Shown piece after piece: positions 38,385 through 52,380 of a stretch of DNA of 64,000 nucleotides. The stretch covers positions 27,955-91,954 of the forward strand of contig NW_026516817.1 of the NCBI RefSeq assembly GCF_025766255.1, written 5' to 3'. Every line of letters begins with the position of its first letter. Positions within the stretch are counted from its first letter, which is position 1. The stretch is from Zychaea mexicana. Its lineage: Eukaryota; Mucoromycota; Mucoromycetes; Mucorales; Lichtheimiaceae. The notes under the pieces are model-generated. The model saw only the letters and a list, made by a program, of their open reading frames with translations, had not been told where the DNA came from and searched no databases. The translations under genes and the position numbers were made by a program.

Positions 38385-38544
38385 TTTTGAGAACCAAGAA
38401 GAATAGAGTTTGGAGAGAAAAACCGCGCGTGTCGCTTGTTCGCTTTCTATTTGGTGTCTCGCTTTCTTTATTTTTCTCATGACCTGATTGGTCGCCTATA
38501 ACTTCCCGCATCATCATCCAGCAAGTGCCACTTATCCCCGACAT

Positions 38545-41500
38545 CTACGGCAATAGTGTCTACTGTGCAACCTTATGTGCTTAAAGGCAATAGTATAGTT
38601 GCTCACATCCGATCATGCTTATAGAAAGAAGGAGCGCTTATACGAATCTTCTGCTTTTGTAATTAAATGGTGTGGTAGAGTTAGAAAACAAATTGCATCT
38701 AGTGAGAAAAACGTAAGGTGTGTGTGTTGTGTATATTCATCTTTGGTAGTATTTTGTCTATTGAACTCAAATTTCAATGAGCTATTGAGAGTAAGCATGA
38801 CAGTAAATAATTGGTTTTATACTGTGTTTTTGGTAAGTATAGTAACCGTTAGTTTTTTCTAACATAACCGTAAAAGGAGGTCATCTCCGTTGCTGCTAGA
38901 TCATCGAAGTCAAGCTACCATAGTGCAGCCCGCTTATAACTTCTGTTCTTTCGATCGTTGATCACAACTATCGAGTTTTCGAACACATACTCTCGACTCT
39001 GTCGGTATGCTATTATACATATCCCACTGCTTTTTACAAATTACGAGTTCATTTAGAATGATCTGAGCAGCACTCAATTAAAATAACAGAGTAACACAGA
39101 ACCAGAAGAAGGTTTGAGAACCTCTTGGTTAAATTCTGCACAGATCAACACTTCAAGGTCAATCCTACCCAATCTTGGCCAAGTCAAATTGGTAAGTGTG
39201 CCACCAGGATTTCGGATTTGTGATATTACTCTACAACTTAAGGGCCAATGTCTCAATTGTGGTGCATCACCAAACAACTATAAATAACGGAAGTCAAAGA
39301 GTTTAGGATGGGATTACTTTTGAAATGTTCTAGTATGTAAGACATAGACACAAAGCTTGATGAGTTTCTAGCGTCGAGATTTGGACAAGGTTGTACCGAA
39401 TTTTTTACCAGATTATTGCCCAAAGCTGTTGAGGTCTCAAACCTCTCAGATGGACCTCAAGCTGCTGAAGGTGGCGGGCCCGTTAGACCCCCCTCCCCTT
39501 TCTCCTTAAAGGTTCAACAGTACTGTCGATTGAAAAGCTCTACTGAATCCAGGGCAGTCTACTTGCTATTGGAAAGATTCAAAGAGCATAAAATGTCAGA
39601 TGCTCTCCTGATAGGCCATTTCTCAACAATGGCTTGAAAACCACCTGGGCTTCCTTGACAGTTATTTTTCAAAGACGCAGGACACGGTTGAGTTCTTTGC
39701 TTGACAATGTTGTCCTTGCACGGTGTGTATTCCAACCACCAATGCCACTTGAGCTTTAGATCAGGCTCTCCTCTGGTTTAAAGGTTTTAGAGTGCGTGAT
39801 GACGTCCTGGGTCCTTTAAATAGGGCTTCCTTTGGAGAGAACATAGGGCTCTTGGCCCTACAGGACATTGGAAGTTCGATTACAGACGGAAGGTCAGATC
39901 GAGACGGCCAAAAAGTTAGTTGGGGAGATCGTTAATAGTATATCTTTTACTTGAACACTCGTAATATAGATTTGAAATAGTGCCTATATGGAAAATCAAA
40001 AGACTACCTGAAAGTACACAAACCGTACCTTCTAGCCACTTTAAACAGAATCCAAAGTTCAAGACCGTAACAAAATACCTCAAAGGTATCAATTGATGAC
40101 TCTACCTTGTTCGCAAAGTAGGGAAGAATGTCATTTTGCTTTCTCAAGTCCTCGGTTATACGGTACGGTTTTATAGGTTACAAGACTGAATAGTTTGAGA
40201 TTTTATGAACGACAACCTTCAGGTCCTCTTTGTTGACTGACACGCTCAATTCAGATCTTGTCCACTATTACATACAGCCATCCAAATTCTCAACTTGAGT
40301 ATTGTTTCAGCCAGATTGATAGGTAGTTATCCCTGTATCGATGTGAGGATTAGAGCATAGAATTTTATTCTAGGGTTCAAAAGCATATATAGCCTAACGT
40401 AAAATAACTTTTGAATAGAAATGACTGCGGTTGACCAATTTGTTTGAGCCCAAAACCGTTTGACATGCTGCTAATGACACACAATCAACGGACAATACAT
40501 ACCTAATCATTTAAAAAAAGGTTCTTTGTGAATGGATGTTAAGAAGCTTATGATTTTTAAAGACTCTACTCATCGTCGTCATTATGATAATGTAAGACAA
40601 AAACGGCAGCAGCTATGTTTTTTTTTTTCAGGAAAACTCCTAATCGCATTATTGTCCACCATTTATTGTTGTGCCCGTTCGATATATGTACGTTTGACAT
40701 TTAATATCATGGGAACAATAAAAGTATTACCCAAATCTATAGTATCCCCGTCATTCGCTCTTTTTTCTTTTACCTAACCTGCATATCCATGTGCTTGTCG
40801 TTGTACATATTTTACTTAAGATACCACGTTGTGGGTATACTGTATAAGTCTCCACATAACACATCGGAAAGAAAATAAGAAGAACAAAATAGTTTTAATA
40901 ATAACTCTTTGAAAAGGTAATACACGTAATAGCAAGCTATAGCGTGCGTATACGCACATGAGAGTATTCACATATTATCCAGACGCACTTTAATGGAAAA
41001 CGTGTTTTGCAAGTGCTATACATGCCTTCAGGAGAACGTAAAAGAATGCGGTACGTACTATACGGTGGCACTTTATAATTCATCCTCTTTCGCAAATTGT
41101 ATATACTAGCAGCCGCCGTGCCTTTTTGCTTATGTTTGTTTTGTAACTCTATGTCGCTATAATGCAGGAGATTTGAGAATTTCTCGCCGCGAAAGATATA
41201 CGTGAAAACGGAAAAGATGGAATTTATGGGAATTAATCAAACGTACATGCTGGTGGTATAGTAGCAGCATAGCTTAAAAATATACAGACTCTTCTCCTTT
41301 TTTTTGCCTAAGAACATACTATAGAATACCAATTCAAAGTATAAGCAACGATAAATATTCACGCTATGGGTAAATGATGAACAGCAACAGTAGCAGTAGT
41401 AGCAACAGTAACAACAACAACAGTGGTATAATACGGGGGTGATGGAGGGGCGTGGAGTGAAGGGAGTTTTCCGATGTTGTGGACGATCTCACTCCTCTTG

Positions 41501-41590
41501 GTCCTTAATCATACAATCTCCTTGATGGAAAAAGCATGTCCTCACTCTTTCTCGTCCTTTTTCTTTTTCTAGGACTCTCTGTCTTTTCGC
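38545..41590. other. Gene-poor region with a possible old repeat relic
   Basis: No intact gene. Between about 39070 and 40000 both strands carry short open pieces with host-like composition, such as minus-strand FGDAPQLRHWPLSCRVISQI (39277-39100) and plus-strand SLKVQQYCRLKSSTESRAVY (39500-39560). These look like debris of a retroelement or gene, but no family could be named. Confidence 0.4.
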
Positions 41591-44500
41591 CCGCCCCTCG
41601 TCCTATGTTATCCCCACAGCATTTACACCCTCAAAAAAAAGGTTTTCTCTTTTATGGCCAATAGACTTTCTTCGTTTTGCCGACAGAAGAGCAACGCAAG
41701 CAACAGCCATTCCCTGTTCTCTCTTTCTCTCTCTGTGTGTATTATGTTCTTGCGTGTTTCTTATGTTGCACTTCTCCCATGTAAGCCTCACAGACATTAC
41801 TCACATGCTCACGCATGAACAACAAAACAGACACGCGCACTTGCATGAGTATGTATGTGCTTTTTACAGTACCAGCAATGTCGAATTAATAGCTCTGCAC
41901 TGCTACTATTACCACGCAATAAAGCCCCATTGTGGAAGATAAAGAAAAGGAAAAAAAAAGAAGGAGAAGGAGACTTTGTCAAAGATGTCGATGAGCTACA
42001 TAGAGATTTACATCGTATGTAGACTTTTAACCTAATAGCGGTTCGATTACCATCTGAATGTATACGTAATGCAAGGAGCTTTTACAATTTCCACACATAA
42101 AGACATCACATAGACGCAAAAACAAAGAGTAGGAGGATGGGGGCCACTGCCTGCTTTAAAGGATCGAGATGGTGTTGATAATCTCATTATTACCAGCATC
42201 TTTGCTATGATCGCTTTCAATAAAGAGACATCTCGATTCATGTAACAGCATCTTTATCATCTCCCTTATATTATTTGAGAAAGATGATGCGGCATATCAG
42301 ACCCTAGTAGCAGAGATGGTGCCACGCGTTAAAAGCAGCAGTACCTTTATTCTCATCAACATAGAAAATGGCTAGTGCAAATGATAAGCTCATGCATAGA
42401 AATTAATTAAAGGAATGTATGAAAGAGAGCATACCAACGGTTTTTGGTAAATGTATTTTATAATAGTGGCGATTTGTTTATTTCACTCTATATAGATCAG
42501 ATTACCATAGTAGTATTGAGCTCACGGGAGCTCCCGATTACTCTTTGCTAATTGCACGAAATTATGCCTAGTAGATCTACGTACTACTTTGACTACTGCT
42601 ATTGCTACGCACGACATTTTAATATGTCATTGTAGACGTACGGTATCATCTCCAGAGACCTTGTCATGTCCAAGATACATAATATATCATGTACTTAGTA
42701 ATAGATCAATCTGTATTAACCCTCCACCACCATTGTTCTCCTCACTTGGCTGAGCAGATGGATTCATTGTGAGACAATGACTTCAGGTAAATTGATAAAA
42801 CTTATTATTGAACGAAGATACGATACGGAAACAAAATATACACATCAATGTGATAAGGATCGCTACCACAAATTTTTTTTGAAATTAGCAACGTTCAAAA
42901 TGAGGAGAGCATATATCACGTCTAGTTACTTTGGTAATTCCCCAAACTTTATGTTTACAAAATAGCCCACAGGTCCTACGTAGTAATGGCAGTAGTGGCA
43001 GCCCTTTGTTTCTTTTTTTTTGTGTTTGTTCCTTTACAAGCAAATACAGTATCTATATATCCCTAGATAGGACAAAAAGGATAATATCTATCCGTAGTAT
43101 TGGCTGTAATGCTCACTCTCTCTCTCACACTCTCTCTCTCCTTGTTCTTCTCCCCAACTCCTGCCTCCCAGTAAATTCCAAGCTTAACATGGACAAACTA
43201 TTTGACAGATAAGATATTTTTGGGGTATTAAAGTTCTGCGCAGGGGACACGCACCATAGAACCTAGATTTATCTTTTATAAGATTTAGCTTTCAGGTACA
43301 TTTTGTTGTTCATATGCCATTGTAAAATAAAAGAAACAAGAAATACGTGCGGAATATTTATACTGTTAACAATGATGCGATTACCTTATCTATGGGAACA
43401 ATAAGATGATTGTAGTAAGATCTCGTTTACTGCTATGTATATGAAAACCGCTATGAGATAATGCTGGTTGAACTTTGATCACTTTATTGCAATAGATGCG
43501 GAAGATGGTCAGTGCATCTTTCGTTCTTTTGTTAAAAAAAAGCTTCGAGAATACCTTTTTGAGCGTATCTATTGTTGTTGCTATTGAAAATTACTATCAA
43601 ATACTTGGAGCTCCGTAAGCTCGTTACTTTCGTTTCTCGTCGACAACTTAAAACCCTTGTACCTTTTGTGAGAATTGCGTGATTTAATTAAGGACTGAGT
43701 AAGCAATAGATCAGCTACACGCGGTATAGTAGATCTAGCAAGTCATTGTTTGCTAATATAATAGTAAGGAACATTGAGATATCATATGTATGTTGCTTAT
43801 GTCTGCCATGCACTCGTCGTCCTGCTGTACAGTATCCTTCTATACGCATTCTTTCTGGTTGGTTGCCTTAGTATGTGCGGTTGCATATAAATGCATACTA
43901 TACACAGCTATTCATATTAAAAGTGCGGTCGAGCAGCAACTGTTGTTCTGTGTGTAGTAGGTAGTGATTTTGTTAAAAGTGAAAAAAAGGAAAGTCGTGC
44001 ATGTGTATCACTATGGTAAAGGCACCTTCACAGTTGTAGTGTAGGAGTGTTTAAGCTTCTGAACCTCTTTAAGGAAAGACATGGATGGACAGAAAACATA
44101 TTAAAAGAAGAATTTGTTGGATTATCTCAAGGAGACATGCTTTCAGGAGGCAAGCCGAATTGCAGCTAGAAAGAAGGCCCCCCCCCCACCCCAGCCTCCT
44201 TCTTCACTCAAAGTATACCCACGTAAAGGCAACATGAGAAAAAGAGAACTGAGCAACACTGTACAGTAGAACGGAGTGTGAGGGGAGGGAAAGAAAGACG
44301 ATCAACACGCATTACGTTCATCGGCTCACATCAATTGGGCGATGTGGATCAGTCTCTCTCTCTCTCTCTGTGTGCGTCTTCTAATCACATCATTTTTTCT
44401 TGTCCCTACTGTCGGCTTTTCCCCTCCCCTCCTCTCTCTCCCTTCGTTCTTCTGCTGTCAGTGGAAGAAGAGAAGGTGGTGTCAGTTGAAGTATAAATCT

Positions 44501-47318
44501 TTCTACTATGTCTTTTTTTGCTTTTCCTCCTTAATTGATAATTGTCGGCTTCAACGATCCGGTCTGGGCCGGAGGAATAGCCTTTTATCCTTTACACTAT
44601 CAGTCTGTACTCCTGCAACATTTGCCGTCTCTCTCGCTCTCTCTCGCTCACTTTCTCTATTTGGTACACTGCTACTTTATTATCGACTTATAAAGCAAGC
44701 GTTTCTTTTCTCCCTCTTTTGTCTCACGTACACCATCCACTCACGCTACATATTCTCTTTTTCCAGATACTTTTGGGAGAAGCAGACAAAGGGGTTCATG
44801 GCGAAAAAGAGAAGAGAGCAGTGCCTTTTTGCTAGGGCCCATCTCTTCCTTATTATCACAGTAGCACATACATCGATCAGCGAATTACTTATCCTATTAT
44901 TAGTGACCCATTGATGATGCGTCTCGACCAGCATTATGCATTTTTAATTAATATACTTGGCATCGACGACATCATCATTACGCTAGCTCTATACCATGCG
45001 GCCGATCACGCCAACCACCGGTAAAATAAAATAAAAAGAATTATTTACGTTCCATCTGTTGCCAAATTTGAATTTATACAACGTTTTTTATTCAAACATT
45101 GTTAAAGGAAGAAAACGGGCGCCCCACACGACGACGGTAGGAACATATTTCGTGTAGTCATGGGAGCTATCCCAAAATGCTTGTGTATCATAGCGATAAA
45201 TTTGCTAATACCACCCACCGTCTTGGGGGGTTGTGGGAAGGGAAGAAAGGGTTGGGGGGAGGTGGAGAAAGAGTGCCTTGAGGACGCTTCTCAATGATCC
45301 TATCACGAGTCGTACTTGGTGTTTGTTCATCAGATGAAGGACCCGATTTTGTGTAGATAACGGAAAAGTATAGAAAGAAGGTTTCAGGTGTGTGTGTGTG
45401 TGTGTGTGTGTGTTGTTCATCCACTAAAAAAAGAGCAGAGGTTCCAATGCACGCTTAATTCAAAAACTCGTGTAGTTTTCTTTTGACGATTGGAACAAGA
45501 AAAGTATACAACACAGAGGCAACGGGCTGCTCGATGAAAAAGTTAGCAGCAAGCACACAGCAGTCTCAGTAGCCGTTAAAGTATAATAGCACAATAGCAA
45601 GACAGAGTGCTTGTACACACATTTGCATAACATCACCACCATCATAGACGATCTTCACTGTCGGCTTTATCCCCTTAATTGACAAGCACCTGCTAATCCC
45701 ATATTTTCCGGTCGGGATAGGGATAAGGCATAGTTCTGGGTCACACAACAACAGTACGCAGCAGAGAGAGTGTTATGTGAGCAACAGTAAACTGAAAAAA
45801 GTCATATGATTTTGCATTGCAGCAATAAGGTCCGGGATCACAGACGCGAGTTTCTCCTCCCTTGTCTCCTGGTTTATAGCAGCAGCAGCAGCATCAGTAG
45901 TAGTAGTAGTAGTAGTAGTAGAGATGCTGCCCCTCCCTCTTCTTCTCTACATGCGGTCCTCGCCCCCCAAGAATTTTTCACGCAGATAGAAGAGAAGACA
46001 CCCCTTGAGCCTTTTTCCTAAGTAAAAGAATTGTTGGCCTCAAGAACGAGGGCTCAGCATCATGCCCGTCATGTTGATGTAAGAATGATGATGAATGTAC
46101 TACAAGAGTTGTTGCACAATTTAATAACCATTAAAAGATGCATGTAATTGTAACCTCTATGGGAGAGAAAGATGCGGTAGCGCAATGCTGATAGTATCAA
46201 TGAAATGAAGCAAGTCGAGTGATGTAGGATGGGTTTCGTAACAGGCCATTGCCTAGCAATTCATTCTTTCCAAATATGGAATTGGTCATGTACATACTTT
46301 ACGCTAGTGGGAAATGAGCCGTGCGTTGCAGGTGCCAGCAAGTGTAGCAGCGGCAAGTCTCTCTATCTAGGCTTATTCGATCTGGGCTGCGCACGGTCTC
46401 GGTGATTCTGATCGTTCTTGTGTTCCATTGAGGCACAGATAACAACTGTTATGTCACAATCGAGATAAACCAGACAATAGACGAATTTTGTATTACAAGA
46501 AGATGAGATATTTCCAGCAATGTATATTATTATTATTAGGATTATTATTATTATTATTAGAGAGAAGATGTGGAGATATAAAGGGAGAGAAGCAAAAAAA
46601 TGTATATGGAAAGAGGATGGTCAACAAAGTGTACCGTGATGAAAGATGGATGATAAATACTACTACTTTTTTTTGTAATTTTGTTTTGGGAGCGGGTTGG
46701 TGGAGTGTCACTTGTGTGTCTGCTTTGAAATGAACTAGAGCAAAAAAAGCATATACATAATAGTAGGATCTGGAGGGACGTACGATACGAGAGGGAGAAT
46801 AGAATCTATTTTGTTGTCGAACGACCCTTTTACAAAGTATGTGAGTGTGTGTAATGTGGTTGTAGTGACTAGGGCATAATGAGCATAAAATGAAAGAGAG
46901 GATGTGTATAAGCCAATTGAGTGAAGAGAGAGAGAGAGAGAGAGAGTATAATTGGGTGCATCACGGACCAGGCGATGGCATGAATAATCAAGATATATAC
47001 AAACATGCAAAGAGAAAAGAGATGAAACGAATAATAAAAAAACGATGGGCGCATGTGCACACGCACGCACATGGGCAAAAACACGCACAGAAAAGCACAT
47101 ATTAATGCATAGTCAAGTATGCAGAAATAGTAGTAGAGAAAGAGAAGAAACAGGTATTAAAGCGGCACGCCGCTTGCAAGAAAAGATGATAGGATGAAAT
47201 AGAAAAGATAAGATAGTATAGTAATATGAGGTGTGTGCGTTGGAAAGAAGGAAGAAGTATGGCAAGCGAGGAGATTAAAAGGGGATAGCAAAGAGGTAGA
47301 GAGCACAAGTCCGGACTT
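41591..47318. other. Gene-free microsatellite-rich stretch downstream of the C2H2 gene
   Basis: No ORF here has a recognisable domain or codon pattern. Simple repeats are frequent: CT runs near 43117-43141 and 44353-44369, GT near 45388-45413, AGT/AGC near 45880-45921, ATT near 46528-46558 and AG near 46926-46945. Pyrimidine-rich tracts of 100-400 bp (44340-44780) explain the long Ser/Leu-rich frames seen on the plus strand. Long UTRs, non-coding transcripts or regulatory DNA are possible but unproven. Confidence 0.6.
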
Positions 47319-48426
47319 TTACTTGATCTTGATCGAGTAAGCAGCTGCAGATGTGTTGTTTCGCGTGGTTGCATGCGCGTAAGGGTGGTAATGATGAGGA
47401 TGATAGTCGGGAGTCGAGGGTGTCATGGCGCACGAAGCAGGACGCTCTGCAGCTGGATGATGGAATGTAAATGCAGATGCTGGTGCAGACCATCTGTGCT
47501 GCTGCTGCAGGTGCAGGTGCTGGTGCTGGTGGTATGGATGCTGTCTCGTATCCGACATGTAAACTCGCTGTTGCTGCTGTTGCTGTTGCTGTGCCGAAGG
47601 TCTATAGACAATAGGTGCAACCAATGGCGGAGAAACGCGGTATTGCGAACAGTGATCGGTCGGAGTGGCAGGAGGACTTGGCGACCTGTCGGCTTCGGAA
47701 TCCTCGCTCGTTGCCGGGGAAGGCGGAGATTTGGTGGAGGCACTAGATACAAGTAAATAGATGATGACACGGTGAGTGGAACCTGGATAGGGTAGTAGTA
47801 GTAGTAGTAGCAGCTTATGCCAGAATACATACTTTACTGGCTTCCAGCTGGGGTCATGGCAGCGCTGATGACGAGACAAGGTGGTCTTGCGTGTGAAAGA
47901 TTTGCCACAGTCGGGAAAGTCGCATACATAGGGGCGCTTTCCAGTGTGGGTGCGTCTGTGTCTCGCTAAGGATGAGGACTAGAATAAGGGTGTCGTGTTA
48001 GCCGAGAATGTTATTACAAACAGATGCGAGAGAGTGTAATAAGGTCGTGTACATGTGGGAGAGCATTAAGCGGGTACATACGTCACTGAAGGATTTGCCG
48101 CAAGCGTCGTACTCGCACACGTGAGGACGTTCGCCAGTGTGTGTGCGGAAGTGTACGGTGAGTGCGCTGCGTTGTATAAACTGTTTACCGCAGCCGTCCC
48201 ATTCACAGTGGTAGGGACGTTCGCCGGTGTGGATCCTTCGATGTCTCGAAAGATCGGAGCGTCGCGAGAAGCGTTTGCCGCAATCATCCCAGGAGCAGAC
48301 GTACTGCTTGTCGTGGGGACTGTTGTTCTGCGCGTCGAAGGAGGAGGTAGTAGTAGTAGTGGTAGTGGTCGTTGCAAGGTGGGCGCCTTCGAGGTCTTGG
48401 GCGTTGAGTAGATTGCGAATATCCAT
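47319..48426 (-). CDS. C2H2 zinc-finger transcription factor with four tandem fingers
   Basis: Exons 48426-48082, 47978-47833 and 47742-47319 give 304 residues. After [16 protein letters not shown] and a Thr run, four canonical C2H2 fingers follow (about residues 40-155). They begin [45 protein letters not shown] and [15 protein letters not shown], and TGERP/TGKRP linkers join them. Intron 1 falls inside finger 3, between FSD and SSSLARH. The C-terminus is low complexity: a Ser/Pro region ([20 protein letters not shown]), a Gln run, and a His/Gln-rich tail ending YSIKIK, typical of a regulatory region. All zinc ligands are present. It is presumably a nuclear DNA-binding regulator; the target is unknown. 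It stands alone in about 13 kb of otherwise gene-free DNA. Confidence 0.92.
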
Positions 48427-51400
48427 CGGTTGAACGAATAAAATAAAAGAAGAAGCTGGAAAATTTGCAGCACAAGTGGGACAATGATTGTCGCTCCGTT
48501 TATATAATCGCGAGCCAACTGAGGAGGAGGGGGGGGGGGTGAAATATGAGTGAGAGAGGACAACCACGGGTGCAGTAAAAGTAATATTTTAGGTTTCCTA
48601 GGCAGGTGGCACAAACAGTTTTAGAATGACACACGCTCGTACACACGCTTGCCTAAATTCTGACAAGCTCTGCTCTGCTCTGCTCTGCTTCAACTACCCC
48701 CATTCATCCAAGCCCACCCCCCAAGAGAACGGCCCCCCTTTACCCATCCACCCACCCACTCACTCCCCCCCCCGAACGAACAGAGAGAGGTTCCCTACAT
48801 ACTGCACATCTTCATGATTCTTATAATCCCTTGTTTTTTCTTTTTCTTTGCTCCTGCTTTCTTCCTGCCTCCCCTTGCCATAGCCCCGTCCTGCCCAACC
48901 ACCCCCGGCCAAGTCTGTTTGTTCCTCGAGCCGACCTACAGCAGCAAGGGAAGGGGTGGACCACCGTATCTAGCAGTAACTGAGAAATAGGAAAGGCGAA
49001 TTGCAGTTCAGATAAGGAGCTTATTTTCACTATTTTTTTTTTAAAAAAATGCACGTAAAAACAAAAGTTAAGCTACCCCAGTTTTCTCTCTTTCTCGAGC
49101 GCAGCGATCGTCCATCGTTTGCCAATGCGCTGCTACTAAATTAGTGGTCGGCCATCGTGAAAGGCATGGAACACTTGTCTTTGGGTCGCCTTGTTCGCAC
49201 CTATCCTCTCTCTCTCTCTTTCTATCTATCTATCACTGATGCCGTTGCCATCACTACGACCACGCGCAGTATCCATGGTTGCAAGAAGACCGGTGCCCTG
49301 ACCACCATGGAGAACGAGGGCACTCACATGAGACGAAGATGATTGACATTGGTAAAAGATCAACAGCTTCATATCACACCATGGCAATGCTAAGAACCTC
49401 CAAGAAATGTAGTGTATGTTGTTCAAATACGCATACGCATATGCCATCGCATAGGTCGGAAAGCTTGTCGGGATATACAATGCAGCTGGTTACCCACACG
49501 AAAACCAAAAACTGATTGTTTTCCACAGTTTTAAATCGCCACGTTTTTCTGCTGACTGTGAATCTTATATCGCGTGTAGTTGTATACAGAGTGTGGGTGT
49601 CCTGTCGTACGACAGTGCGGGCTTTGTAGTAAAATAGACGTCAGCTGTATAACTGCGTCTGGCGGTTCGACAAGATTTCGTATAAGGTAGGTTGGGCAAT
49701 CGTTCGAGTACCTATCGGAAGCCAGGGCACGAGCCACTAAATAAATGAGCATTTAGCACACCCACCATGTCATAAGAATCCAATGCCGCAGCGCTAGCAT
49801 GCAACTCTATCTAGAGGTGCCTGCAGTTTATTTGTGAGGCACTTGTAGCAGCAGTTAGCTAAAGGTCATGTCTACTAACTAGTGTGGTCATTAACCTGGC
49901 AGCAGCGACCGGGTAATATGCTTACTCTCTCTCTCGCTACAACCTCGATCGTCTGCTGGAAGAAAGAAGAATTTTGGTGGAACGTTCATGGGTCTCTTCA
50001 GCCAACAGATAACATGTGCGACCGAATTGATCTCGTGCAACATTGAACAACATTAGGATATCTGCCCGATAAGTATTCGTTGGCGTCATACGTGCGCCGA
50101 CGCTATGACAAACCCCAACTCTAGTTGATCTTCGATGCACACGTCCATGCTTTTTTTAGACATTATGTTGCTTGCTTCACAGCGTACAAGCTTCCCATGC
50201 TATACGCTTTTGCGCAGTGGTCGTCCCATAAGGTGGGGTATAAGCTTTTTTTTGCAACACACACACACCTCCTTCCTTTATAGCCTATCAAATTATATAT
50301 ATTTTTTAAAAGAAGCGGTTATAAAACTGGTATGTGCCAGGGCCACAATAATCAATCCAAAATCGCCGACTCAATAGTGGACCCTTGCCTTGGCCAGACT
50401 TTGACTTTTAAAGTGGGTTGGCCAAAAGGAAGACAAGACATTCTCTCTTGATCCTTGTGAGCGCCGAAAGAAAAAAAGAAAATTAAACATTACGTGTCAT
50501 AGGGTCAAATTGAACTCCAAACCCCGCTTATATTACGTGATTCTTTGGATGATGTGCTGCTGTTATACATACATGGAGAGAGAGAGAGAGAGAGGACGAG
50601 AAAGACAGTGGGTAGTAGCTCTGGACAACAGCTAACCGGTAATCTCAATCAATATGGGTTCTAATACTTAAATTTAGAAACGCTCCCCCTTAATTTCTTT
50701 CATATTATATGGGACCTAAACCCATAAGCACATACAATATCCTACCCCGTGCTTCATGCAGAGAAATGGAACACGCATGCAACAATCTTATAACACACAG
50801 ACATTTTTCGTTATTGCCCGCGCAACGTGTCACAGGATCAGCTCCGAAAAGACACTCTGTGTTTACTAAATGCACGACTTTGTATCTTGGCTGGGCCTGT
50901 CTTTGTCCCTCTCTCTCGCTCTCTCTGGCTTAAATTCATCGAATACAATGATATGTTTTTTGGGGGGAGGGGAGGGTAGTCGATAATTAACCGATCGACC
51001 TTTTGCTGTTAGATAGATGAGAAAAAACACAGCATTCGTAGTTCTTTCATGTGGTAAGAAAGCTGGATGGCGCCAAAAAGACGTGCTATGTTTCTTCTGT
51101 TCTCGCATGTCCGGGTTCCTATTTGCCATGCTGATGATGGGGTGTGTGCACCACGCATGAACATCTTGAGAATGGGAAAAACAAAAAAAAATATGTGCAG
51201 AAGCGATAGAACCAAGGCCATGAGGGTCAAACACATGCGATCTAGCCATCTGCTCAAGGGGATAAACTGGCGAGTGAGTAGCACGTAGTAGTTGGCTGAG
51301 TACATCATGTATACTACATGCAAAAATATGAAGCAGTGTTTCATTACACAAAACATCCCTGCAGCTTAAACCACCTGCTTCACTTGTGGTTATAGAAGCT

Positions 51401-51850
51401 GGAGGAAGAGTCCGTCATACCATACTGCTTCTTTCATTTGATTTATTAGCAATCCCGCCGTCTCAACTTTTTCAAGTCATCGGGTCCTTGTAAATAAGGG
51501 AAATCCCTTCCCATCCTTCTTCCTACTATGTACCTCCTCGCCTTGCTTTTCGGATATCCCTTGAACCATATATGCAGGTAGATCACACAGTATGTATGTA
51601 TGTTATATGAGAAGCAAAAGTAGTCTTATATGTATGGTGAGCATGGAATGAAGCGTGATGATAAAAGCAAGGTTTCTAGGGCCCTCTTTACCCTTCTCTC
51701 GGAGCATCACTTGTTTAAGGGTTAGTTAAAAAATGGTCGACCCCGAAGAACGCTGATCCAAAGGTTTGTATCTCCTGACCGCAGCTGAAATGATGAACCA
51801 TTGCAATGATGCATTGAGAGTAGTAATATTTCTTTGTTTGAGCGAGCTAC
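48427..51850. promoter_or_regulatory. Long gene-free upstream region of the C2H2 gene
   Basis: More than 3 kb upstream of the start shows no credible gene. It contains poly-C/poly-G runs (48527-48538, 48767-48775), a CTCTG repeat (48669-48689), CT/GA runs (49207-49220, 50576-50594) and pyrimidine-rich leaders. It probably holds the promoter and long 5' leader of the zinc-finger gene; no specific site is claimed. Confidence 0.45.
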
Positions 51851-51857
51851 TACTAGT

Positions 51858-52380
51858 CTGCAGAAGAGAGAGAGAGAGAGAGCCGTGGGTAAAATGGTGT
51901 AACTGGATTTGTTCCTGAATGTTTCATCTATCTCCCAAGCTACTACATACTCCGTGACTGGAAAACCATATAAATGCCACTTATTACAAACAAAAAGCGT
52001 CATAACATGCATTTGAGTTGATAGGATGTTCAATATAAATATGAGATAAGGCTCATTTTAATTAATAAAAAAAAAAGAATTTGACAAACAAACAAAGAAA
52101 TCAGCATCACAGTTACAGCGTTGGAAATTAAATTTAGCGATACAAAATATAAACGGGCCATGATTTTGAAAATGGGCCCTTTTTCCAAATTGAGCTACTT
52201 AAACGAAATTGAGCCATCCCAAACCAATTTAAGCTATTCACTCAAAAGTGACATGGCTACGAATTCAAGCCAAGAAAACTTCAAACACAAATATATTTAT
52301 GCATACGGTGTAAAATATAATATCCAGGCAGAATAATTTTTATATAATTTTTACTGCTAGCATGAGAAGCGTCAGCTAGA
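51858..52380 (+). repeat. Dispersed repeat, copy 1 (matches 58422-58930)
   Basis: From GTCTGCAGAAGAGAGAG to about ACTGCTAGCATGA this segment matches 58422-58930 almost base for base. It includes a short peptide-coding block (about 52119-52336) beginning EIKFSDTKYKRAMILK, preceded by a CAG acceptor-like site. A third, inverted copy of the central block lies at about 55795-55960. Confidence 0.9.

Noticed and set aside
38023..38544. Longer 173-codon frame starting MSGISGTCW for the TMEM33-like gene
   Set aside because: It reads through intron 1 and uses a different frame in the first part. The MPTPSPSSS start at 38384 with a GTAAGT donor joins exon 2 in frame.
44342..44914. 190-codon plus-strand ORF, apparently hydrophobic
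   Set aside because: It is produced by long CT-rich pyrimidine tracts (Ser/Leu runs) and shows no domain or exon signals.
45188..45424. Minus-strand frames beginning with His-Thr repeats
   Set aside because: They result from a GT/CA microsatellite and low-complexity flanks, not from a protein-coding pattern.
47373..48433. Plus-strand ORFs over the zinc-finger gene
   Set aside because: They are antisense shadows of the C2H2 exons; the minus strand holds complete zinc-ligand patterns.
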